A stretch of 64,000 nucleotides of DNA from Weissella hellenica (GCF_005405545.1 NZ_BJEG01000006.1:1-64000); one strand, 5' to 3'. Numbered from the stretch's first letter, positions 55,516-64,000 are shown. Program-made: numbers and translations. The notes: a model not told the origin generated them from the letters alone.

Positions 55516-56937
55516 TTAGTCAATTGTAACGATTGTCATCAAGTTAGTTGTACCTGAAGTTGTGACAGGAATTCCAGCAGTAACGATGATTGTATCACCC
55601 TTGCTTGCTAGTCCTGATTTAACAGCTTCTGACTTAGCCTTTTCGATCATATCATCCGTATTACCCATTGGTTCAGTGATCGTTGGTTGTACACCCCAGT
55701 AGATACTCAACATACGTTCAACACTCTCAGTAAACGTCAATGCCAAAATATCAGCATTTGGACGATACTTAGAAATCATCTTTGCAGTATAACCAGAGTT
55801 AGTAGCAGCAACGATTGCTTTAATGTTTAAGTTACCAGCAGCAGTTGCAACAGCTGCTGCAACTGATTCAGTGACATCTGTTGCATCAAAGTGATCATCA
55901 TGACGCCCATTCATAGCCAATGAAGTTTCTGCTTTTTTATCAATACGAGCCATTGTAGCAACTGCTTCAATAGGATATGAACCATTAGCTGATTCACCTG
56001 ATAGCATTGTTGCATCTGTACCGTCAAACACAGCGTTAGCAACGTCAGAAGCTTCGGCACGCGTTGGACGTGGGTTTTCTTGCATTGAATCAAGCATATC
56101 AGTAGCTGTAATAACTGGCTTACCAGCAGCATTCATCTTGCGAATCAAATTCTTTTGTACCAATGGCACATTTTCAGCTGGAATTTCAACACCCATATCA
56201 CCACGAGCAATCATCAAACCATCAGAAACTTCTAGAATTTCGTCAAAATTATCAATTCCTTCTTGTGATTCAATCTTTGGGAAAATCATAACTTCTTCAT
56301 GGTCTGCTTCTGTTAACAGTTCACGAATTTCAAGAACGTCAGCAGCTTTACGAACGAATGAAGCAGCAATATATTGAATATCATTGTTCAAACCAAAGCG
56401 AATATCGTCAGCATCTTTTTCCGTAATACCTGGCAAGTTGATTGAAACACCAGGTGCATTAACACCCTTACGTGATCCCAAAATACCATGATTTTGTACT
56501 TCAGTTACTAATTCTTTATTAGCATCATCTTTTTGAGTGATAACCATATCCAACTTACCATCATCAAATAAGATGTGACCACCAACTTGAACATCACCAT
56601 ACAAACCTGGATATGTTACGGCAATCTTTTCCTTAGTTCCTTCAATTGTATCGTCCATTGAAATACGAACAACATCACCAATGTTAAATTCAATCTTACC
56701 TGGTTCTTGTACAGTAGTACGGATTTCCGCACCCTTTGTATCCAACAAGAAACCAACCTTCTTGCCAGCTGCTTTTTCAGCCTCGTGAACAGCATTCATT
56801 CGTCCTAAGTGTTCCTCATGATCACCGTGTGAAAAATTGAAACGGACAACATTTGCACCAGATTTGATTATTTTAGTAATCGTCTCCACATCAGAGCTGG
56901 CTGGTCCAAGCGTTGAAACAATCTTGGTCTTCTTCAT
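55516..56937 (-). CDS. pyk: Pyruvate kinase
   Basis: Pyk makes pyruvate and ATP from phosphoenolpyruvate. It has 473 residues from MKKTKIVSTLGPASSD, after AAGGAG; the frame is open to 56985 but no ribosome binding site supports that. Conserved: NVVRFNFSHGDHEEH, the active-site MIFPKIESQEGIDNFDEIL with Lys, and VITATDMLDSM. It lacks the extra C-terminal PEP-utiliser domain of Bacillus enzymes. pfkA, which usually precedes pyk in homofermenters, is not here, in keeping with a phosphoketolase pathway. Confidence 0.98.
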   Translation of the reverse strand: MKKTKIVSTLGPASSDVETITKIIKSGANVVRFNFSHGDHEEHLGRMNAVHEAEKAAGKKVGFLLDTKGAEIRTTVQEPGKIEFNIGDVVRISMDDTIEGTKEKIAVTYPGLYGDVQVGGHILFDDGKLDMVITQKDDANKELVTEVQNHGILGSRKGVNAPGVSINLPGITEKDADDIRFGLNNDIQYIAASFVRKAADVLEIRELLTEADHEEVMIFPKIESQEGIDNFDEILEVSDGLMIARGDMGVEIPAENVPLVQKNLIRKMNAAGKPVITATDMLDSMQENPRPTRAEASDVANAVFDGTDATMLSGESANGSYPIEAVATMARIDKKAETSLAMNGRHDDHFDATDVTESVAAAVATAAGNLNIKAIVAATNSGYTAKMISKYRPNADILALTFTESVERMLSIYWGVQPTITEPMGNTDDMIEKAKSEAVKSGLASKGDTIIVTAGIPVTTSGTTNLMTIVTID

Positions 56938-57010
56938 GATTAAAAATTTCTCCTTAGTAAAAGATATTGGTATTTCTATCTGCAATCATTGTACTATTTA
57001 TCACTATCTT

Positions 57011-57019
57011 TGTATACCA
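57011..57019 (-). promoter_or_regulatory. Probable extended -10 promoter of pyk
   Basis: TGGTATACA on the minus strand, 74 bases upstream of the pyk start, with TTGAAC a few bases before it. The exact start of transcription is uncertain. Confidence 0.4.
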
Positions 57020-57093
57020 GTTCAACTCAGCATTTGTTTCATTATTAGAACACATTGCGCTAAAACAAAATTAAAACGCACTTACAATAATAA

Positions 57094-57107
57094 TTAAAGC
57101 GCTATCA
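57094..57107 (-). promoter_or_regulatory. Candidate cre site upstream of pyk
   Basis: The minus strand reads TGATAGCGCTTTAA, a 12 of 14 match to the symmetric CcpA site TGAAAGCGCTTTCA. It lies about 75 bases upstream of the putative pyk promoter, the side expected for activation by CcpA, as described for glycolytic genes in other lactic acid bacteria. By sequence only. Confidence 0.5.
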
Positions 57108-57142
57108 TAAAATAGAATTTAATTTGTAAATAATGACATATA

Positions 57143-57175
57143 AAAAAGATTAGAACAGGATGTTCTAATCTTTTA
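57143..57175 (-). terminator. Terminator after lysP
   Basis: AAAAAAGATTAGAACA, short loop, TGTTCTAATCTTTT: a perfect stem 13 bases past the permease stop. On the coding strand it ends in TTTTTT. Confidence 0.88.
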
Positions 57176-57187
57176 ATAAACTCTTAA

Positions 57188-58663
57188 TTAGTCTAGCGAA
57201 CGTGCATCAGTATCCAAGTCGACTTCCGTTAACTTACGTAATTTTGTATGATGCTTAATTTTATAACCAAAGTACAAAATTGCAAATAAAGGCAGTGCCA
57301 TATAAGTTGTAATAATACCTGGCCAATTCCAGTCCATGATTGAACCTTTAAATGACCCTGTATCTTGACCAATTACAACAATAATTGATAGTGTTAACGC
57401 AATTATCGGTCCTATTGGGAACCATTTTGCCTTATAACGCAACTTATTAACATCACGATGCTGTGCTGTGAAAGCACGACGGAATCGATAATGTGAAACG
57501 GCGATACCAATCCATGCAATAAATCCAGTCAAACCAGATGCAGCTACCAAATAATAATACAAGTTTTGACCAAAAATTGATGTTACAAAAGTAAGTAATC
57601 CGACAACAACCGTTGCTATAACAGCTGGGACTGGAATTCCCGACTTAGAATTAACCTTTTTAAATACCTTAGGTGCCATTCCATCGACAGCCATAGCATA
57701 AAGCATACGAGTTGATGCATAAAGCCCTGAATTTGCTGATGAAACAACGGCTGTTAAGATGACTGCATTCATTATTGAAGCTGCCGCTGCTAATCCTGCT
57801 GACTTAAATACTAACGTGAATGGTGACACAGCGACATTAGTTTCACTTGAACGTAGTAAGTTTGGATCTTTATAATAGATAATTGCACCAATAATGAAAA
57901 TAGATAGAATATAAAACAACAAAATCCGCCAGAATATCTGCTTTACAGCTGCAGGCACTGACTTTTCTGGTGTTTCAGACTCACCAGCCGTAATTCCAAC
58001 CATTTCAGTCCCTTGGAATGAAAAACCTGCTACCATAAAGACTGATAAGATACCACCAAAGCCACCAATAAAGCCATGGTGACCACCAGCTGACAAATTG
58101 CGGGCAACATCTGGTTGATGGAAAACAATTCCCAATACCGTTAATAATCCAACTAGCAAAAAGGCAATGACAGCGATAATTTTAATCATCGCCATCCAAA
58201 ATTCAGTTTCAGCATACGCCTTGGCTGACAACAAATTAATTGCTGTAATCAAAATCAATACTGCAGCTGACCAAATCCAGCTTGGTACATCAGGCAACCA
58301 AAATCCCATCACAACTCCAACTGTTGCTGCTTCTACGGCCACAGTAATTGCCCAATTAAACCAATAGTTCCATCCCATTGCAAAACCAAATGCTGGATCA
58401 ACAAACCGATCAGCATAAACTGAAAAGGAACCTGCAACTGGCATATAAGTTGCCATTTCACCCAAACTAGTCATTAAAAAGTAAACCATAACGCCTATTA
58501 CAGCATATGCAGTTAAGGCACCTAGTGGACCGGCTTGTGAAATCGTTGCCCCAGAAGCGACAAACAATCCCGTTCCAATAGTTCCTCCCAAAGCAATCAT
58601 TGAGAGATGACGGGTTTTCATCGTCCTCTTTAAATGACCCGTCTCTTGTTGATTCTCAGTCAT
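57188..58663 (-). CDS. lysP: Lysine-specific amino acid permease
   Basis: A 491-residue amino acid-polyamine-organocation (APC) permease of the AAT group, with about twelve membrane segments. Conserved start RHLSMIALGGTIGTGLFVASG and GFSFQGTEMVGITAGESETP are as in LysP. The lysine riboswitch in its leader gives independent support for lysine as substrate, because such switches control lysine uptake. It is divergent from the PAP2-like gene. GAGGAATT precedes the ATG. Confidence 0.93.
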   Translation of the reverse strand: MTENQQETGHLKRTMKTRHLSMIALGGTIGTGLFVASGATISQAGPLGALTAYAVIGVMVYFLMTSLGEMATYMPVAGSFSVYADRFVDPAFGFAMGWNYWFNWAITVAVEAATVGVVMGFWLPDVPSWIWSAAVLILITAINLLSAKAYAETEFWMAMIKIIAVIAFLLVGLLTVLGIVFHQPDVARNLSAGGHHGFIGGFGGILSVFMVAGFSFQGTEMVGITAGESETPEKSVPAAVKQIFWRILLFYILSIFIIGAIIYYKDPNLLRSSETNVAVSPFTLVFKSAGLAAAASIMNAVILTAVVSSANSGLYASTRMLYAMAVDGMAPKVFKKVNSKSGIPVPAVIATVVVGLLTFVTSIFGQNLYYYLVAASGLTGFIAWIGIAVSHYRFRRAFTAQHRDVNKLRYKAKWFPIGPIIALTLSIIVVIGQDTGSFKGSIMDWNWPGIITTYMALPLFAILYFGYKIKHHTKLRKLTEVDLDTDARSLD

Positions 58664-58702
58664 AATTCCTCCTAAACAAGGCCTAACGCATTATAAAAAA
58701 TA

Positions 58703-58740
58703 AAAAAAACCTAGTTTACACATCTATCGTATAAACTAGG
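58703..58740 (-). terminator. Regulatory terminator of the lysine riboswitch
   Basis: Hairpin CCTAGTTTATACGA with its partner TGTGTAAACTAGG followed by eight T on the minus strand, right after the aptamer and about 40 bases before lysP. It forms the OFF state when lysine is bound. Confidence 0.85.
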
Positions 58741-58932
58741 AACTCATTAGTCTTTAGTGTTGTCGATAGCTCTCCGCGACCGACCATTTTTGTCGCGACA
58801 ATCTGCCCATTATTCATGGACACACCAACAATGATTATTGTCATAATCATTGTTTCGGCAACCGCCCCTTTTATTTAACATCCTAACTCACCAGCTCCGT
58901 TAAATGACTCTTGTTGATTGCAACCTCTATAT
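58741..58932 (-). promoter_or_regulatory. Lysine riboswitch (L-box)
   Basis: Minus strand shows the L-box core: AGAGGTTGCAATC, GAGTC, GGAGCTGGTGAGTTAGG, AAAGGGGCGGTTGCCGAA, then a long arm with CATTGTTGGTGTGTCC and GGGCAGATTGTCGCGAC, closing with AATGAGTT. AGAGG(U)GC and the GGGGC...GCCGAA element are diagnostic. It lies between the promoter and lysP and controls it by termination. Confidence 0.92.
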
Positions 58933-58952
58933 ATTATTTAATTTCATTACTG

Positions 58953-58982
58953 ATTTTACTTTAATGATTGACAAATTGTCAA
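58953..58982 (-). promoter_or_regulatory. lysP promoter overlapping a 15-base palindrome
   Basis: On the minus strand TTGACA, an 18-base spacer, TAAAAT, about 20 bases before the riboswitch. The -35 lies in a perfect palindrome TTGACAAATTGTCAA (58968-58982), which presents TTGACA on both strands of this divergent region. To the right (58983-59119) a second palindrome ACACATATATGTGT (59023-59036) is seen; no certain promoter for the plus-strand gene was identified. Confidence 0.55.
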
Positions 58983-59119
58983 GAATTATTTCACATAAAC
59001 TAAAATAGTTCTTAAATATCTTACACATATATGTGTTTAACATACCTTCGTGGTAAACTTAAATAACTAAACACAAGTATGTATCTTAATTTGCTGAGAT
59101 GCTAAGGGGAGTTTCACTT

Positions 59120-59767
59120 ATGATTATTGCTAAATCACGTACTCGTTTTGTAACGATGGTAGTTAGTTTAATTCTTTTTATTATGATTTCAATTTTAACT
59201 TATCACAATAGCGGTTTATTACATTCACTTATGCGAATAGATCATTCTATTGCACAAACAGTTATCCCAAATTGGTTAGAAAATTTTTTAAAACCTTTCT
59301 ACTTTTTTAGTCATGGGTTTGGTCTATTTTTCATATCATTTTTAATCATTTTTTTCTTGTGGGGTTTTAAATTTAAAATTCCAGCAACATGGGTGTTAAT
59401 TACAAACGTGGGTGGTTTCTTAATCATCAATATTGCTTCGCTATTATTTAAAAGTAAAATAAATGATGTACAAGTTGTTTATCCTGCACATTCTACCTTT
59501 TATATGACCCTATTAATTTCATACTTTTTATTAATTATCGTCCCAGAAATTTATCGTAGTAGCTTCCAGTTTATATTACAGACTATTTTGTTACTCGGTT
59601 GGGTAGCTACTTTCATCATCACAGTTTTGTTACCAGATTATAACTTCGCATCAGCACTAGCTGGTTGGTTACTAGCACTTGTCTGGTTACAATTTTCTGA
59701 AAACGGCTATCGTGTCTACGCACCCGATTTTTATCGACGTAAAGGCTTTAGTAATTCATGGTATTAA
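59120..59767 (+). CDS. Degenerate PAP2-like membrane protein
   Basis: The only plus-strand gene. A 215-residue protein with about six membrane segments in the arrangement of PAP2 (type 2 phosphatidic acid phosphatase) proteins. The three catalytic motifs are eroded: the KxxxxxxRP region reads FKSKINDVQVV, PSGH reads PAHSTF, and SRxxxGxHxxxD is replaced by VLLPDYNFASALAG. The lipid phosphatase reaction is therefore unlikely; it may be a transport or structural relative. The start at 59120 follows AGGGGAG by eight bases; the earlier ATG at 59099 is upstream of that site. Function unknown. Confidence 0.8.
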   Translation: MIIAKSRTRFVTMVVSLILFIMISILTYHNSGLLHSLMRIDHSIAQTVIPNWLENFLKPFYFFSHGFGLFFISFLIIFFLWGFKFKIPATWVLITNVGGFLIINIASLLFKSKINDVQVVYPAHSTFYMTLLISYFLLIIVPEIYRSSFQFILQTILLLGWVATFIITVLLPDYNFASALAGWLLALVWLQFSENGYRVYAPDFYRRKGFSNSWY

Positions 59768-59777
59768 TTTTTTAACT

Positions 59778-59827
59778 AAACAGAGGTGGCAAGCTATATC
59801 AAGCTTGCCACCTCTGTTATTTTTTAA
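59778..59827. terminator. Shared terminator between convergent genes
   Basis: Stem AACAGAGGTGGCAAGCT, loop, AGCTTGCCACCTCTGTT, about 17 perfect pairs, then ATTTTTTAA on the plus strand and a T run on the minus side. It serves both the plus-strand PAP2-like gene and fhs, whose stop codon it touches. Confidence 0.92.
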
Positions 59828-61485
59828 TTTAAACCAATTATATGATTTTCATTATCAATGTCGATATCCAATGCTGCTGGATGTTTTGGTAATCCTGGCA
59901 TGGTTAATACCGATCCAGTTAATGCAACTAAAAAGCCTGCTCCTAATTTTGGTATAAATTCACGAATATGAATATTAAAACTCTCAGGAGCACCAATTTT
60001 ATTTGGATTATCAGATAATGAATACTGCGTTTTCGCCATAATTACTGGCAGCTTATCCCACCCATACTTTTTAAAGGTTTGCAATTGCTTAGTAGCTTTA
60101 TCTGAAAGTTCAACACCCTGTCCACCATAAATATCATGAACAATATGCTCAATTTTCACCAATACATCATCATCGGGTTGATAAAGTGGTTGATAATTTT
60201 TTGCTTCATCAGCTGCTGAAACAACACCCGTTGCTAATTCTTGCGCACCATCCCCCCCTAGACCCCATACATCAGCGATATAGGCTGGCACATCAAATTT
60301 AGCAGCATATGTTTTAACCATGTTTAGCTCTTCATCAGTATCTGCCGTAAATTGATTAATTGCTACAACAACTGGTACGCCATAACGTTGCATACTTTTC
60401 AAATGACGTCCCAAATTAGCCAATCCTTTTTGCAAAGCTTCTATATTTGGGGTGCTGAGGTTTTTTTTATCTTCACCACCATGCATTTTTAATGCTCGCA
60501 CCGTTGCGACAATCACAATCGTGTCAGGAACTTTGCCAAGCAGAGGGACTTTGAAATCTAAAAATTTTTCACCACCTAAATCAGCCCCAAAGCCGGCTTC
60601 TGTCACAACAAAATCAGCTAAATGCAACGCTGATTTTGTCGCCAAAATTGAGTTTGTTCCTTGTGCAATATTTGCAAATGGTCCGCCATGAATTAAAGCA
60701 GGTGTATGTGCTAAAGTTTGAACTAAATTAGGTTTAATAGCGTCTTTTAACAAGGTGGTAATGGCCCCTGCAAACCCTAAATCAGCTACTGTTACCGGTT
60801 CTTTATCATAATTATAGCCCACTACAATACGAGAAATACGGTCTTTCATGTCTTCCAAGTCTTTTGACAATGTTAAAATTGCCATTAGTTCAGAAGCCAC
60901 TGTAATATCAAAACCGTCTTCACGTGGTACACCTGACGTTGGTCCCCCTAAACCAATTGTAATGTGACGCAATGCACGATCATTGACATCTAAAGCCCGC
61001 TTCCAAAGCATACGTCGTGGATCTAAATTCAATGGGTTACCCTGATATAAACTATTGTCAATCAAGGCTGCCAGAGTATTATGCGCACTCGTCAAAGCAT
61101 GAAAATCTCCTGTAAAATGCATATTAATGTCAGCCATTGGTACTACTTGTGAATATCCACCACCAGTAGCACCTCCCTTTAGCCCCATTACTGGTCCCAG
61201 CGAAGGCTCACGTAAGGCAACCATCGTTTTATGTTTTTGTGATACCAAAGCATCTGCTAACCCAACCGTTACTGTCGACTTCCCTTCACCTGCTGGTGTT
61301 GGGTTAATTGACGTAACTAAAATTAATTTACCCAATTTTTGTTGCTTTGTTAAATCATGTAATTGAATTTTAGCTTTATCTCGTCCGTATGGTTCCCATT
61401 CATCTGACGTTAAACCTGCTTGTTGTGCAATTTTTTCAATTGGCCAAACATCTGCAGCTTGTGCAATGTCAATATCTGTTTTCAT
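59824..61485 (-). CDS. fhs: Formate-tetrahydrofolate ligase
   Basis: Fhs makes 10-formyl-tetrahydrofolate from formate, ATP and THF for purines and Met-tRNA formylation. It has 553 residues. ATP site [20 protein letters not shown], and [20 protein letters not shown] and [12 protein letters not shown] motifs. The ATG at 61485 is preferred (GGGG seven bases upstream); an ATG four codons earlier abuts AAGGG. Single-gene unit with its own promoter and terminator. Confidence 0.97.
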   Translation of the reverse strand: MKTDIDIAQAADVWPIEKIAQQAGLTSDEWEPYGRDKAKIQLHDLTKQQKLGKLILVTSINPTPAGEGKSTVTVGLADALVSQKHKTMVALREPSLGPVMGLKGGATGGGYSQVVPMADINMHFTGDFHALTSAHNTLAALIDNSLYQGNPLNLDPRRMLWKRALDVNDRALRHITIGLGGPTSGVPREDGFDITVASELMAILTLSKDLEDMKDRISRIVVGYNYDKEPVTVADLGFAGAITTLLKDAIKPNLVQTLAHTPALIHGGPFANIAQGTNSILATKSALHLADFVVTEAGFGADLGGEKFLDFKVPLLGKVPDTIVIVATVRALKMHGGEDKKNLSTPNIEALQKGLANLGRHLKSMQRYGVPVVVAINQFTADTDEELNMVKTYAAKFDVPAYIADVWGLGGDGAQELATGVVSAADEAKNYQPLYQPDDDVLVKIEHIVHDIYGGQGVELSDKATKQLQTFKKYGWDKLPVIMAKTQYSLSDNPNKIGAPESFNIHIREFIPKLGAGFLVALTGSVLTMPGLPKHPAALDIDIDNENHIIGLN

Positions 61486-61518
61486 AACTAACCCCATCCC
61501 TTATTATTTATTGCAGTC

Positions 61519-61524
61519 ATTATA
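61519..61524 (-). promoter_or_regulatory. Probable fhs promoter -10
   Basis: Perfect TATAAT on the minus strand, 34 bases upstream of the fhs start; the -35 (TGATAA at 17 bases) is poor. Confidence 0.45.
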
Positions 61525-61565
61525 TCATCATATGATTTAATTATCAGATAAAATTATCGTAATAA

Positions 61566-61628
61566 TAAAAAAGTTTACTAATGAAATATAGGTTTTATTA
61601 CACTACCCTTCCATTAATAAACTTTTCA
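61566..61628 (-). terminator. Terminator after the ABC importer operon
   Basis: On the minus strand AAAAGTTTATTAATG pairs with CATTAGTAAACTTTT across a loop of about 33 bases, with one mismatch, followed by TTATT. It lies nine bases past the binding protein gene. Confidence 0.7.
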
Positions 61629-61636
61629 TTTTTTTA

Positions 61637-62470
61637 CTATTTATTATCTACCCCAAAGTATTTTTGTGATAGTTTATCTATGGTACCATCTGCTTTAGAC
61701 TTAGCTAGTGCTTCGTTAACTTTTTTGATTAACGTGACGTCACCTTTTCGCATTCCCACTCCATAAGCATCTTTACCAAAATTAGTATCAATAATATTAA
61801 AGGATTGTGGATTTTTTTCATGAGCAATATAATAACCTGCATAATCAGCATCAATTAATACTGCATTTAAACGGCCGACTTGTAAATCATTTAACGCCTT
61901 ATCAAAAGTATCGTACGGTTGTGCATCAGCACCAACAATTTTCTTTAGCTTATTTCCCTTTTCATTATAAGTTAACAGACCTGAAGATCCTGTCTGAGCA
62001 CCCAGATTCTTACCTTTTAAATCCTGTAAATGATTAATTTGTTGATTTTTCATTGAGACAATCACCTGTTTATCATGGTGATAAGAATCAGAAAAGGCCA
62101 CCTTTTTGGCACGATCAGCATTTTTTGTATAACCATTCCAAATCATGTCAATGTGTCCGGTCTTTAATTCCGTTTCCTTCATCGACCAATCAATCACTTG
62201 GAACTTAGCTTTCAAACCAATCTTTTTCAAACTCTGACGAGCTAATTCAACATCATAACCAACTAATTTACCATCTTTATTACGGAAACCCATTGGTACG
62301 AATGTATCATCGATACCAACAACTACTGTTTTATCTGCCGTAACTTGCCGCCATGTATCTTGACTATGAACTGTTCGATACCAGAAAAAGCCACCAATCA
62401 GAGCAATGACAAGAAGAACCAAGCCATTACCAATTATCTGACGACGCCAATTTATCTTTGGTTTAATCAT
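61637..62470 (-). CDS. Amino acid ABC importer substrate-binding protein (membrane-anchored)
   Basis: A 277-residue family 3 (polar amino acid) solute-binding protein. An N-terminal hydrophobic helix (about 12-32, GNGLVLLVIALIGGFFWY) without a lipobox cysteine suggests an uncleaved membrane anchor. The mature fold starts at TVVVGIDDTFVPMGFRNKDG, with the amino acid-binding SMKETELKTGHIDMIWNGYT and LGAQTGSSGL. ATGA overlap with the ATPase gene. The His-type T-box leader suggests histidine as substrate, in line with the predicted HisXYZ systems of Lactobacillales. Confidence 0.9.
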   Translation of the reverse strand: MIKPKINWRRQIIGNGLVLLVIALIGGFFWYRTVHSQDTWRQVTADKTVVVGIDDTFVPMGFRNKDGKLVGYDVELARQSLKKIGLKAKFQVIDWSMKETELKTGHIDMIWNGYTKNADRAKKVAFSDSYHHDKQVIVSMKNQQINHLQDLKGKNLGAQTGSSGLLTYNEKGNKLKKIVGADAQPYDTFDKALNDLQVGRLNAVLIDADYAGYYIAHEKNPQSFNIIDTNFGKDAYGVGMRKGDVTLIKKVNEALAKSKADGTIDKLSQKYFGVDNK

Positions 62471-63117
62471 AAACTTCCTCCTCGAGCAACATCAACCCCA
62501 AAGTCGAATGTTTGATCAGCAACTGCCTGCGCAAATGGCAAATCGTGTGTCACAATTAATTGCGTAACCCCTTGTGTTTTTAACTGCTGAATTACTTTAA
62601 TAACACGCTTAGTTGATTCTGCATCTAATCCTGATGTTGGTTCATCATAAGCTAAAATCCCCGGTTTCATTGCTAAAGCTCTTGCAATAGCAACACGTTG
62701 TTTTTGACCACCTGATAATTGGAATGGATATTGATCCATTTGTTCAACTAATCCCAAGTTCTTTAACAATTCTTCAGCCTCTTTTTCAGCTTCCTTTTTA
62801 GCCACTTTTTTTACCAATTGCGGTGCTAAAGCAACATTTTGTTTAACCGTATAATGAGGAAATAGATTAAAATCTTGAAAAATTACACCAACCTGAGCAC
62901 CTTGTCGATTTCCCGTGATGTCTAATGATTCATTATCTAAAATTAATTCACCCTGATCTGCTGGTAGCAAACCTGCTAAAATACGCAAAAAAGTTGTTTT
63001 CCCAATTCCCGATGGTCCCACGATACTCAAAACTTCACCATCATTGATTGTTAGATTCATTTCTTTAAAAATAACACGCTCACCAAAAACTTTAGCTAAA
63101 TTCTTAATCTCTAACAT
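62467..63117 (-). CDS. Amino acid ABC importer ATPase
   Basis: A 216-residue ABC ATPase of the polar amino acid class. Walker A GPSGIGKTTFL (about 34-44), Q-loop, signature LSGGQKQRVAIARALA, Walker B ILAYDEPTSGLD, and switch His in IVTHDLPFA. It is somewhat shorter than the 240-residue average at the C-terminus. AAGGAG precedes the ATG. It couples with the permease encoded 11 bases upstream and the binding protein gene downstream. Confidence 0.95.
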   Translation of the reverse strand: MLEIKNLAKVFGERVIFKEMNLTINDGEVLSIVGPSGIGKTTFLRILAGLLPADQGELILDNESLDITGNRQGAQVGVIFQDFNLFPHYTVKQNVALAPQLVKKVAKKEAEKEAEELLKNLGLVEQMDQYPFQLSGGQKQRVAIARALAMKPGILAYDEPTSGLDAESTKRVIKVIQQLKTQGVTQLIVTHDLPFAQAVADQTFDFGVDVARGGSL

Positions 63118-63128
63118 ATGCTTACTCC

Positions 63129-63773
63129 TTAACGATAAAAATTCATTTTTTTCTCTATACGACGCTGAATAAGTGTTGCTAAAGCAATTAGAATCAAATA
63201 AATGACTCCCACCAATAAGTATGGTATTAGCGTTACATCACGTGAGGCTGCAATATTACCAGCACGCATTAAGTCTCCTAAACCAATGACATAAACCAAC
63301 GATGAATCTTTTACTAAGTTAACAACTTCGTTACCAACCGATGGCATCACAATTTTTGTAACTTGTGGAAAAATAATTTTCCACATTGTTTGTAATTTGC
63401 TTAAGCCTAAAACTTGAGCCCCATCGTATTGCCCTTGTGGGATACTTTGAATCCCCCCACGAAATATTTCAGCAAAGTAAGCAGCATAGTTCAGGATAAA
63501 AGTAATTACTGCAGCCTCAAATCGCGGTAATGTCATAATATTTGCGAGACTCAAACCGTAATAAACAAAGACGATTTGCAATAATAGCGGTGTGCCACGC
63601 ATTACCCATACATAAGTATTCATAACCCACTTTAGTAGATAGATATCTGATCGTAATGCCAATGAAATCACCATACCCAGTGGTACTGATCCAATCAATG
63701 TTAGTACAAAAACACCAATTGTCATTTTTAGCCCATTTAATAAACTTGGCAAAATTTGCATCATATAGTCCAT
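63129..63773 (-). CDS. Amino acid ABC importer permease
   Basis: A 214-residue permease of the HisMQ family with about five membrane helices. The coupling loop (EAA motif) reads DGAQVLGLSKLQTMWKIIFP; the upstream MRGTPLLLQIVFVYYGL motif is typical. The ATG at 63773 has AAGGAG seven bases upstream; the open frame to 63815 would start inside the T-box terminator. One permease gene only, so a homodimer is expected. Confidence 0.94.
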   Translation of the reverse strand: MDYMMQILPSLLNGLKMTIGVFVLTLIGSVPLGMVISLALRSDIYLLKWVMNTYVWVMRGTPLLLQIVFVYYGLSLANIMTLPRFEAAVITFILNYAAYFAEIFRGGIQSIPQGQYDGAQVLGLSKLQTMWKIIFPQVTKIVMPSVGNEVVNLVKDSSLVYVIGLGDLMRAGNIAASRDVTLIPYLLVGVIYLILIALATLIQRRIEKKMNFYR

Positions 63774-63795
63774 ACGTTGTCTCCTTAAAATTAAA

Positions 63796-64000
63796 TAAAA
63801 AAAGCCCTCAAGCAATCACATAAATTGCTTGAGGACGATTAATCGTGGTTCCACCTCAGTTTAACTAATCATTACTAATTAGTACTCTAATCCCTTTAAA
63901 TTTAAAAGGGACTCATGCATAACGTCATGACACGGGAACGATTAGGCTCCAATAATCTTGGGTGTGGTTCATCTAATATCTTGGTTACTTCTCAGCTTTA
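63796..64000 (-). promoter_or_regulatory. T-box riboswitch (likely histidine), 5' end beyond the window
   Basis: On the minus strand: a GACGTTATGCATGAG segment as in stem II of many T-boxes, the stem III hairpin CCCTTTTAAATTTAAAGGG, the conserved T-box GGTGGAACCACG (63844-63855), then a terminator hairpin (63796-63835) with arms CCTCAAGCAAT and partner followed by seven T. The apparent specifier region GATGAACCACACC contains CAC (63964-63966), a histidine codon. The 5' strand of stem I is cut off, so the specifier cannot be proven here. Confidence 0.85.

Noticed and set aside
58741-58932. T-box leader upstream of the lysine permease gene
   Set aside because: No GGTGG-A/T-ACC box is present; the conserved core matches the lysine riboswitch instead.

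Overview
The window is a stretch of core chromosome from a low-GC Gram-positive bacterium of the order Lactobacillales. The most likely source is the Leuconostocaceae (Weissella/Leuconostoc group). This rests on gene content and order, roughly 38% GC by eye, a 473-residue pyruvate kinase with no pfkA beside it (as in heterofermenters that lack phosphofructokinase), and a dcw cluster and comG-ytxK-ackA order typical of lactic acid bacteria. The genus is an inference. No mobile element, tRNA, rRNA or CRISPR array was seen.

All but one gene lie on the minus strand, so the text reads right to left in transcription order. From the right edge: a T-box leader cut by the window end precedes a three-gene polar amino acid ABC importer (probably histidine), then fhs, then the single plus-strand gene, a PAP2-like membrane protein whose active site has decayed. 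Divergent from it is a lysine permease gene behind a lysine riboswitch. Next come pyk with a candidate cre site and an unusually long branched terminator, then prmA-rsmE and a small membrane protein.

From 53.1 to 39.4 kb lies the division and wall (dcw) cluster in the order mraZ, rsmH, ftsL, pbp2x, mraY, murD, murG, divIB, ftsA, ftsZ, sepF, ylmG, ylmH, divIVA. It is headed by a five-box, 10-bp-period MraZ operator. It is followed by a T-box-controlled ileS, whose product has lost the C-terminal zinc cysteines, then a histidine phosphatase, a TPR protein, recD2 and yebC.

From 31.4 to 24 kb lie a purine permease gene, the comG transformation pseudopilus operon (comGA to comGG, with comGG broken by an in-frame stop), a ytxK-like methyltransferase gene and ackA. 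From 23.8 to 14 kb is the conserved priA-fmt-rsmB-stp-prkC-rsgA-rpe-thiN operon, linking translation start, rRNA modification and the PASTA kinase/phosphatase pair. From 13.9 kb to the left edge are rpmB, asp23-fakA, recG, plsX-acpP, and the secretion and chromosome operon rnc-smc-ftsY-ylxM-ffh-rpsP. The ftsY gene carries a 13-copy in-frame hexanucleotide microsatellite.

Most of the window is ordinary housekeeping sequence, and I found no clearly new multi-gene system. The points most worth checking are the ftsY microsatellite, the comGG nonsense codon, the zinc-less IleRS tail, the His-type T-box, the MraZ operator array, the pyk terminator and the degenerate PAP2 protein.
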